Made by a program: the position numbers and the translations under genes. This document shows, one piece after another, positions 58,279 through 64,000 of a stretch of 64,000 nucleotides of DNA; within the stretch, counting starts at the first letter, position 1; every line of letters begins with the position of its first letter. The DNA lies in the NCBI GenBank assembly GCA_964559135.1, contig CAZLGG010000001.1, positions 78,974 through 142,973 of the forward strand, given 5' to 3'. This stretch comes from DRQF01 sp964559135 (GTDB lineage: Bacteria > Planctomycetota > GCA-002687715 > DRQF01). Below the pieces are notes generated by a model. The model was not told the DNA's origin. It searched no databases and saw nothing but the letters and a program-made list of their open reading frames with translations.

Positions 58279-58659
58279 ATGGCGAAGCCCGGGAAGAAGC
58301 GCATCAGGAAGAACATCGTCAAGGGCGTGGCCCACATCAAGGCGACCTTCAACAACACGATCGTGACCATCACCGACACCACCGGAGCCACGCTTTGCTG
58401 GGACAGTGCCGGGACGATCGGCTACAAGGGCTCCCGAAAGAGCACGCCCTTCGCTGCCCAACGGGCCGGCGAGCGCGTCGCGGAAAAGGCGAAGAAATTC
58501 GGCATCCGCGAAGTCGAGGTGTGGTTGAAGGGGCCGGGTTCCGGGCGAGAATCCGCTGTGCGGGCGTTGAAGGCCTCCGGGCTGGACATCCGTGCGATCC
58601 AGGATGTGACGCCCATCCCTCACAATGGATGCCGCCCTCGCAAGCGGCGCCGCGTCTGA
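58279..58659 (+). CDS. rpsK: 30S ribosomal protein S11
   Basis: A 126-residue S11 on the platform. HIKATFNNTIVTITDTTG, GTIGYKGSRKSTPFAAQ and the C-terminal VTPIPHNGCRPRKRRRV are diagnostic. AAGGAGG precedes the ATG. Confidence 0.98.
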   Translation: MAKPGKKRIRKNIVKGVAHIKATFNNTIVTITDTTGATLCWDSAGTIGYKGSRKSTPFAAQRAGERVAEKAKKFGIREVEVWLKGPGSGRESAVRALKASGLDIRAIQDVTPIPHNGCRPRKRRRV

Positions 58660-58718
58660 GATTCGTATTCAAGCAATTTGACGAGAGGGGTCGCAGGGCC
58701 CCCTGATGGGAAACGGAA

Positions 58719-59351
58719 ATGGCAAGAATCACAGGGCCGAAATGCCGCCTCTGCCGGCGCGAAGGCATGAAGCTGTACTTGAAGGGCAGCCGTTGTCATA
58801 CGGTCAAATGCGCTGTCGAACGTCGGGGCACCGTTCCGGGGGTCCATACGTGGAGTCGCCGGAAGGTTTCGACTTACGGACGCCAGCTTCGTGAGAAGCA
58901 GCGTCTGAAGCGCATCTACGGCGTCCTCGAGCGGCAGTTCCGGATCTACTTCGATCACGCGGTCCAGCGCAAGGGGAATACGGGTGAGAACCTCCTCCTC
59001 GAGGTGGAGCGTCGCCTGGACAATGTCATCCGATGCGCGGGTTTCGGGTTGGGCCCCAGCAGTGCGCGTCAGGTGGTCGTTCACGGTCACGTGATGGTCA
59101 ATGGTCGTCGATGCGATCGCCCTTCGCGTCAGGTGAAACCAGGCGACGAGATCACCATCATCGAAAACGAAAAACGCCGCAAGCACGTGCTTGCCAATGT
59201 CGAGTCGGCCAAGGCCTTTCTGGGAGAAACGCCTGCATGGCTCGAGGTCGACAGGGACAAGTTGACGATCAAAGTGGTGCAGATGCCTGATCGCGAGCAG
59301 TTCCCCCATAGCATCAACGACCAGTTGATCGTGGAAGGCATGTCCAAGTAA
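58719..59351 (+). CDS. rpsD: 30S ribosomal protein S4
   Basis: A 210-residue S4. N-terminal CRLCRREG, QLREKQRLKRIYGVLERQFR, and the S4 domain RRLDNVIRCAGFG, ARQVVVHGHVMVNG. It nucleates 16S rRNA folding and in E. coli represses the alpha operon. The first two Cys (CRLC) and a later Cys may bind zinc. Confidence 0.98.
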   Translation: MARITGPKCRLCRREGMKLYLKGSRCHTVKCAVERRGTVPGVHTWSRRKVSTYGRQLREKQRLKRIYGVLERQFRIYFDHAVQRKGNTGENLLLEVERRLDNVIRCAGFGLGPSSARQVVVHGHVMVNGRRCDRPSRQVKPGDEITIIENEKRRKHVLANVESAKAFLGETPAWLEVDRDKLTIKVVQMPDREQFPHSINDQLIVEGMSK

Positions 59352-59385
59352 CCCGAGAGGGAATCGGCGAGAGGGAAACGAGAGT

Positions 59386-60459
59386 ATGACGCAGACCAAC
59401 GATGCCATGAACGCCGCTCGCATGAGGATTCGCTGGAGAGGGCTCGAATTGCCCAGCCGCGTTTCCGTGGAGCGGGAGACCTTCTCCTACACCTACGGGA
59501 AATTCCAGGTCGAGCCCTTCGAACGTGGGTTCGGCCACACGATCGGAAACGGAATCCGTCGCGTGCTTTTGAGTTCGCTTCAGGGGACCGCCCCCGTATG
59601 GGTGCGGATTCCAGGAGTGGCCCACGAGTTTCAGCCCGTCGAGGACGTCGTCGAGGACGTCGTCGACATCGTGCTGAATCTCAAGAAACTCCAGGTGCGC
59701 TACGACGGAGATCAGCCCATTCGTCTGACTCTCGACCAGAAGAAGAAGGGACCCGTGACGGCGGCGATGTTCACGGCTTCGTCCGACGCCGAGATCGTGA
59801 ACCCGGATCTCCACATCTGCACCCTTTCCTCGGACCGCGAATTCTCGATGGAGGTGGAGGTCAGGCGGGGTCGGGGGTACCTCACGGCCGAGGAAAACGA
59901 GCACGGCTCCACGCGCGGCGCGACCAAGGGCGCCCGTAAGGACACGGACCAAGAGATCGGCAAGATCTGGATGGATGCCGCTTTCTCCCCGGTCCGTCGT
60001 GTCCGCTACCGCACCGAGGACACCCGGGTCGGCAAGCTCACCGATTACGACCGTTTGTTCATCGAGATCTGGACCAACGGGACGCTTCGCCCCGACCAGG
60101 CCTTGGTGGAGGCGAGCAAGATCTATCGTAAGCACCTCAATCCCTTCGTCTCCTACGACGAAGCCGGCCCGGACATGTCGACTCCCGTGGGTGTCGAGCG
60201 TCCCCAGGCCATGCCCTCGCCCGAGGAGGAGGAACTCCAAGAGAAGCTCGACATGCCCATCGAGGAACTCAAGCTCTCCATGCGTTCCATGAATTGCCTC
60301 GAGGCGGAACAGATCAAGACCCTGCGGGACTTGGTCATCAAGACCGAGACCGAGTTGCTCAACGTCCGCAACTTCGGAAAGACCTCCCTGAAGGAAATCG
60401 TGAGCAAGCTCGAGGAACTCGGGCTCGAACTGGGGATGGACGTCGCCCAGGACGCTTGA
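59386..60459 (+). CDS. rpoA: DNA-directed RNA polymerase subunit alpha
   Basis: A 357-residue alpha subunit. The N-terminal dimerisation domain has EPFERGFGHTIGNGIRRVLL and VEDVVDIVLNLKKL; the C-terminal domain (about 285-350) has IEELKLSMRSMNCLEAEQIK and RNFGKTSLKEIVSKLEELGL, so the UP-element-binding helices are intact. A charged segment around residues 165-190 is somewhat longer than usual. Confidence 0.98.
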   Translation: MTQTNDAMNAARMRIRWRGLELPSRVSVERETFSYTYGKFQVEPFERGFGHTIGNGIRRVLLSSLQGTAPVWVRIPGVAHEFQPVEDVVEDVVDIVLNLKKLQVRYDGDQPIRLTLDQKKKGPVTAAMFTASSDAEIVNPDLHICTLSSDREFSMEVEVRRGRGYLTAEENEHGSTRGATKGARKDTDQEIGKIWMDAAFSPVRRVRYRTEDTRVGKLTDYDRLFIEIWTNGTLRPDQALVEASKIYRKHLNPFVSYDEAGPDMSTPVGVERPQAMPSPEEEELQEKLDMPIEELKLSMRSMNCLEAEQIKTLRDLVIKTETELLNVRNFGKTSLKEIVSKLEELGLELGMDVAQDA

Positions 60460-60495
60460 AATCAGGAACGACCCGCAAAGCGGAAAGCCCAAGCC

Positions 60496-60891
60496 ATGAG
60501 ACACAGACTCGCCGGACGCAAACTGAACCGCAGTCGGCCCCATTACAAGCGCCTGCTGCAGAATCTCGCCTGCCATCTTTTCCAGCACCACCGCATCGTG
60601 ACCACGGTGGCCAAGGCCAAGGAGTTGAGGCCCTACGCCGAAAAGCTCATCACGCTGGCCAAGGAGAAGAACATTCCCAATGTGCGCCGCGCGGTTGCGG
60701 CCCTCGGGAACAATCGACAGGCCAAGGATGTGGCCCGCCACCTCTTCGACGACATCGCGCCGACCATGAAGGATCGTCCCGGCGGATACACCCGCATCCT
60801 GCGGCTGAGCGACCGTCGTCTGGGTGATGGCGGTGAGAAGGCGATCATCGAGTTGGTCAACTACGAGCCGGCCGTCCAGGAAGAGGAGTAG
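60496..60891 (+). CDS. rplQ: 50S ribosomal protein L17
   Basis: A 131-residue L17. MRHRLAGRKLNRSRPHYKRL, NLACHLFQHHRIVTTVAKAK, and GYTRILRLSDRRLGDGGEKA mark the family. It closes the alpha operon; AGGAG inside its last codons serves the next small gene. Confidence 0.98.
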   Translation: MRHRLAGRKLNRSRPHYKRLLQNLACHLFQHHRIVTTVAKAKELRPYAEKLITLAKEKNIPNVRRAVAALGNNRQAKDVARHLFDDIAPTMKDRPGGYTRILRLSDRRLGDGGEKAIIELVNYEPAVQEEE

Positions 60892-60895
60892 GGCC

Positions 60896-61102
60896 TTGAG
60901 GGCCGGGCCGGACGGGGGGGGCGCCAAGACGCCTTCGATCCCAGGCCTCGTCCTCGCGGAGTTTGGTCCCGCGACATGGACCTCCGAACAATGGTTGGGC
61001 CTCGCCCTCGCGGGCGGGGTCTTTCTCGTTGCCGTCTGGCTGATCTACAGGATTTCCCGCCCCGACGCCGATGTTGACGAGGGAGGACCCCCCGAATCGT
61101 GA
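60896..61102 (+). CDS. small single-pass membrane protein, TTG start
   Basis: A predicted 68-residue protein from TTG 60896, with AGGAG at 60884-60888 seven bases upstream and only four bases after rplQ. A Gly/Pro-rich start leads to one membrane helix (about 34-52, GLALAGGVFLVAVWLIY) and an acidic tail. Its stop overlaps the GTG of the next gene. I do not recognise the family. Coupling suggests it is made with the SDR/oxidase pair. Confidence 0.6.
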   Translation: MRAGPDGGGAKTPSIPGLVLAEFGPATWTSEQWLGLALAGGVFLVAVWLIYRISRPDADVDEGGPPES

Positions 61103-61842
61103 CAGGTACGGCGCTCATCATCGGTGCATCGTCGGGTATCGGCGCCGCTTTGGCCGGCGTCCTCGCCGGGGATGGTTTTGACGTGGCGCTCGTCGCGCGC
61201 CGCAAGGACAAGCTCGACGAGGTCGTCCAGCGGTGCAATGAGATCGCCGGGCGCGATGCCACACGGGCCTACGTTCACGATGTGCGCAATCACGACGAGG
61301 TCACCGTCCTCTTCGAGCGGATCGTGCAGGATCTCGGAGGTCTGGATACGTTCGTCTATGCCGCCGGCGTGCTCCCGGACATCGGGCCTGACGAATTCGA
61401 CGCGGACAAGGACCGTCTGATTCTCGACGTGAGCCTCATGGGAGCGGTCGCTTGGCTCGATGCCGTGGCCGTGAAGTTCAAGACCCAACGCTTCGGCACG
61501 ATCTGCGGGATTTCATCCATCGCCGGGGATCGGGGGCGGAGAGCCTACCCTGCTTATCACGCGGCCAAGGCGGGCTTCGACACCTTCCTCGAGTCTCTCC
61601 GCAACCGTCTGTATCCCTACAAGGTGTCCGTGGTCACCATCCGCCCCGGCTTCATCGATACCGCCATGACCCAGGGGAAGGAGGGGCTTTTCTGGGTCAT
61701 CTCCGCCGACCGGGCCGCTCGGATCATCGCCAAGCACATCCGAAAGCGGCATGGAATTCGCTACGTGCCCGCTCGATGGATGGCAGTGGCTCTCGTCATT
61801 CGCAACATCCCATCCTTCATCTTCCGCAGGATGGACATTTGA
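61099..61842 (+). CDS. SDR oxidoreductase, DprE2-like
   Basis: A 247-residue short-chain dehydrogenase with GTG start in the stop of the previous gene. NAD(P) motif GASSGIG (9-15), catalytic Y153 and K157 in YHAAKAG, and Ser139/140. The C-terminus YVPARWMAVALVIRNIP then FIFRRMDI matches the unusual end of mycobacterial DprE2 (…RHIPRSIFRK) as I remember it. DprE2 reduces the 2'-keto intermediate made by DprE1, giving polyprenyl-phosphoryl arabinose. The adjacent DprE1-like oxidase supports this. Substrate is inferred. Confidence 0.82.
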   Translation: MTGTALIIGASSGIGAALAGVLAGDGFDVALVARRKDKLDEVVQRCNEIAGRDATRAYVHDVRNHDEVTVLFERIVQDLGGLDTFVYAAGVLPDIGPDEFDADKDRLILDVSLMGAVAWLDAVAVKFKTQRFGTICGISSIAGDRGRRAYPAYHAAKAGFDTFLESLRNRLYPYKVSVVTIRPGFIDTAMTQGKEGLFWVISADRAARIIAKHIRKRHGIRYVPARWMAVALVIRNIPSFIFRRMDI

Positions 61843-63329
61843 TGGGTGCAAAACCTCCTCCAACTCTCCAGCGCGTCAGATCCTGGGGGATGGTGCAGGA
61901 ATCTTGCTCCTACGTGGTCTCCCCCCGGACCGTCGAGGAGATTCGAGATGTCTTCGCCGCGGCGCGGGAGAAGGGGTGTGCGGTCGGATGCCGAGGCGGC
62001 GGCAACTCCTACGGGGACGCCGCCCTCGTTCAGGACGGATTCCTTCTCGATTTCACTCGGATGAATCGCATCCTCGACTGGGACGCGGATGAGGGGCTCT
62101 TGCGCGTCCAACCCGGCTGCACGATTCGGGAGGCATGGCGCCACACCCTCGAGGATGGCTGGTGGTTGCCCGTCGTTCCCGGGACGATGGAGGTCACCTT
62201 CGGCGGGGCCGCCGCCATGAATATCCACGGCAAGAACAACTTCAAGTTGGGGACCTTCGGCGAAAACATCGTCGAGTTCACCCTTCTTCTCACGGACGGT
62301 CGCCTCATCACCTGCAGTCCCAAGGAGAACCGCGAGGTTTACCTGGCCGCCATCGGCGGGCTGGGCATGTTGGGTGTGTTCACCTCCATCACTTGCCGCA
62401 TGAAGCGCGTCCATTCCGGACTTCTGGAAGTGGAGCCCTTCGCGGTCGCGTCGATGGCGGAGACGTTCGAGCTCTTCGATCGCCTGGAGTCGGACGCCGA
62501 CTATCTGGTCGGTTGGCACGACGGCATGGTGGGGGGGAGGAAGCTGGGTCGCGGTCTCGTCCACAGGGGGCGTGACCTGAAGGACGGCGAGGACCCCGAG
62601 GCCGCGACGACCCTGAAGCTCACCCAACAGAGCCTGCCCGGCCGATTCTTCGGCGTGATTCCCAACTCCTGGCTGTGGATGGGCCTTTGGTTCTTCCTCA
62701 ACGATCCGGGTATGCGTCTGGTCAACGCCATGAAGACCTGGTCCGGTCGGCGCCACGCCGCCAAGGGCGTCTACCGTCAAGCCCATGCGGCCTATCACTT
62801 TCTCCTCGACTATGTCCCCGGGTGGAAGAAGGCATACCTGCCGGGCGGGTTGATTCAGTTTCAGGCCTTCGTGCCCAAAGCTCATGCGGTGCGGGTGTTC
62901 GAGAAACTGATCGAGCACGCCCACCTCCACGGGCATCCGCCTTATCTTTGCGTCACGAAGAGGCACAAGCCGGACCCCTTCCTCATGACCCATGCCGTCG
63001 ACGGCTATTCCTTGGCCATGGATATCAAGGTGACGCGGAGCGGGAAGTCCGCGGTCTGGGAGATGGCGGAAGGTATGGAAGAGCTGGTCCTCGACGCCGG
63101 AGGCCGCCTCTACTTCGCCAAGGATTCCGTCATGCGTCCGTCCACGGTGGAACGGGCGTATCCAAAGGAAAACCTCGAGACGTTCCTGCGTCTGAAGCGG
63201 GAACTCGATCCCGACCTCCTCCTCGAAACGGATCTCTTCCGCCGTATCTTTCGCCCCCTCCTGGATGCGTGTTCCGACGCAGCGGTTTTCAGGCGCGCTC
63301 CTTCCAAGGACGGCGCTCCTTCTTCCTGA
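61842..63329 (+). CDS. FAD-dependent oxidoreductase, DprE1-like
   Basis: A 495-residue FAD_binding_4/ALO-type oxidase. ATG 61842 overlaps the SDR stop (TGATG); longer upstream frames lie within that gene. FAD-binding region: CRGGGNSYGDAALVQ, LPVVPGTMEVTFGGAAAMNI followed by HGKN, the motif containing DprE1 His132 and Lys134. GGLIQFQAFVP and GRLYFAKD (Lys418 region) also match. The cysteine equivalent to Mycobacterium tuberculosis Cys387, target of benzothiazinones, appears to be Ala. DprE1 oxidises polyprenyl-phosphoryl ribose at C2'. A related sugar oxidase cannot be excluded. Confidence 0.82.
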   Translation: MGAKPPPTLQRVRSWGMVQESCSYVVSPRTVEEIRDVFAAAREKGCAVGCRGGGNSYGDAALVQDGFLLDFTRMNRILDWDADEGLLRVQPGCTIREAWRHTLEDGWWLPVVPGTMEVTFGGAAAMNIHGKNNFKLGTFGENIVEFTLLLTDGRLITCSPKENREVYLAAIGGLGMLGVFTSITCRMKRVHSGLLEVEPFAVASMAETFELFDRLESDADYLVGWHDGMVGGRKLGRGLVHRGRDLKDGEDPEAATTLKLTQQSLPGRFFGVIPNSWLWMGLWFFLNDPGMRLVNAMKTWSGRRHAAKGVYRQAHAAYHFLLDYVPGWKKAYLPGGLIQFQAFVPKAHAVRVFEKLIEHAHLHGHPPYLCVTKRHKPDPFLMTHAVDGYSLAMDIKVTRSGKSAVWEMAEGMEELVLDAGGRLYFAKDSVMRPSTVERAYPKENLETFLRLKRELDPDLLLETDLFRRIFRPLLDACSDAAVFRRAPSKDGAPSS

Positions 63330-63667
63330 CACGTCGTCCTTTCTTCTCCTGGAGTGACGACGTCCCCGTCGTCCTTTCTTTCCTTCTCCAAGGCAGTGGA
63401 CGAGGACGTCCACACTCCATGAGAGGATGCGAGGACGTCCACACTCCACAGGTGACCTGTGTGCCCTCACCGGACGCCCCAAACCTCTGCTCCGAACCTC
63501 CGGGCACCCCCTGCACGCGGCCACCTGCTTGGTGTAGTCTGTGGATGAAGCGACTTCCGGGGAGTGACACCTTCGCTGCCGACCCAGGTGCTTTCCATGA
63601 GGAAAGCACGCGCAAGGTGACGTTCCGGCTCCTGGGAGCGCTCAGGCACCCAGCCGAGGTCAAGCCC
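63330..63667. repeat. 338-base intergenic region with short direct repeats and palindrome
   Basis: Two exact 19-base copies of CGAGGACGTCCACACTCCA lie at 63401-63419 and 63430-63448 (period 29). A 14-base copy pair CGTCGTCCTTTCTT is at 63332-63345 and 63367-63380 (period 35). A related inverted copy of the first repeat occurs at about 63351-63365. The perfect palindrome CACAGGTGACCTGTG is at 63447-63461. No protein-like frame or RNA gene is seen before the RND permease. Confidence 0.6.
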
Positions 63668-64000
63668 ATGGGCATCGTCAAGCGATCCATTGAGAATCCG
63701 TATCTGGTCGTTGTCTTCGTCTTGGGACTCGTGGTGTTGGGAGTGGCGAGTCTTCGCCAGATTCCCTCGGACCTTCTGCCGATCTTCAAGACCCCCGCCA
63801 TCCAGATCCTCACCCTTTACCCGGGCATGCCGCCCGAGGTGGTCGAACGGGACATGACGAGTCGCCTCGAGAGATGGACCGGCCAGAGCGTCGGCATCGA
63901 ACACCAGGAGGCCCGCTCGATGTTGGGGGTCAGCGTCGTGAAGGACTTCTTTCGCGAGGACATCGACGCCAACACGGCTATGAGCCAGGTGACGTCGCTT
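63668..64000 (+). CDS. RND-family efflux permease, 3' partial
   Basis: The first 111 residues of an AcrB/HAE1-type permease; the frame is open at the window end. MGIVKRSIENPYL leads to the first membrane helix (VVVFVLGLVVLGVASL) and the porter-domain start IPSDLLPIFKTPAIQILTLY, PGMPPEVVERDMTSRLERW. GAGG about 9 bases before ATG 63668 supports the start. The periplasmic adaptor gene is not upstream, so it is either downstream or elsewhere. Substrate unknown. Confidence 0.88.
   Translation, partial: MGIVKRSIENPYLVVVFVLGLVVLGVASLRQIPSDLLPIFKTPAIQILTLYPGMPPEVVERDMTSRLERWTGQSVGIEHQEARSMLGVSVVKDFFREDIDANTAMSQVTSL

Noticed and set aside
63401..63448. Possible CRISPR array
   Set aside because: Only two 19-base copies with a 10-base gap and no cas genes.
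61761..63524. 587-codon frame antisense to the DprE1-like gene
   Set aside because: Composition is low-complexity and unlike real proteins; the plus frame is a recognisable oxidase.

Overview
The window reads as chromosomal DNA of a high-GC bacterium, most likely an uncultivated member of the Planctomycetota. This is inferred from gene content: a DUF1570-type metallopeptidase lipoprotein, a Ser/Thr kinase fused to a sulfatase-modifying-factor domain, an FG-GAP repeat protein, a secreted HEAT-repeat protein, a MoxR/DUF58/BatA/VWA cluster, and two very long signal peptidase I homologues. No rRNA is present, so placement rests on these families. Genes are tightly packed, with many ATGA or TGATG overlaps. 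I see no insertion sequences, phage genes or CRISPR arrays.

Layout: (1) 3-5921 (+), a MoxR-DUF58-BatA-like-VWA cluster, its first gene cut by the window edge. (2) 6021-14191 (-), an amidohydrolase/S9-peptidase fusion, a DUF1570 lipoprotein, etfB-etfA, an HD-GYP response regulator and lptB. (3) 13439-20537 (-) is one probable operon, rph-rdgB-lepA-sip-sip-lptB, behind a good sigma70-type promoter. (4) 20928-28342 holds a HEAT-repeat protein, the kinase/FGE fusion, comEA-nadC and an FG-GAP protein whose signal peptide looks interrupted. (5) 28538-31049 (+) HU-family protein and a MutS2 without an Smr domain. (6) 31309-60891 (+) is a nearly unbroken information-processing super-cluster: tRNA-Thr, tRNA-Tyr, tRNA-Thr, tuf, secE, nusG, rplK, rplA, rplJ, rplL, rpoB, rpoC, rpsL, rpsG, then the S10, spc and alpha operons through rpoA and rplQ. 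fusA, rpmD, infA and tRNA-Trp/Gly are absent from their usual places. (7) 60896-63329 (+) a 68-residue membrane protein, an SDR and an FAD oxidase that look like a DprE2/DprE1 pair, coupled by stop/start overlaps. (8) 63668-64000 (+) start of an RND efflux permease cut by the window end.

Most of the window is housekeeping. The parts most worth a second look are the DprE1/DprE2-like pair behind the alpha operon, the tandem signal peptidases with large inserted domains, a highly structured leader before rpsJ, arginine at S12 position 88 (the position of a classic streptomycin-resistance change), the peptidase fusion whose amidohydrolase half has lost its HxH metal site, and the apparent stop codon inside the FG-GAP signal peptide. 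All family assignments come from reading motifs; no database search was run.
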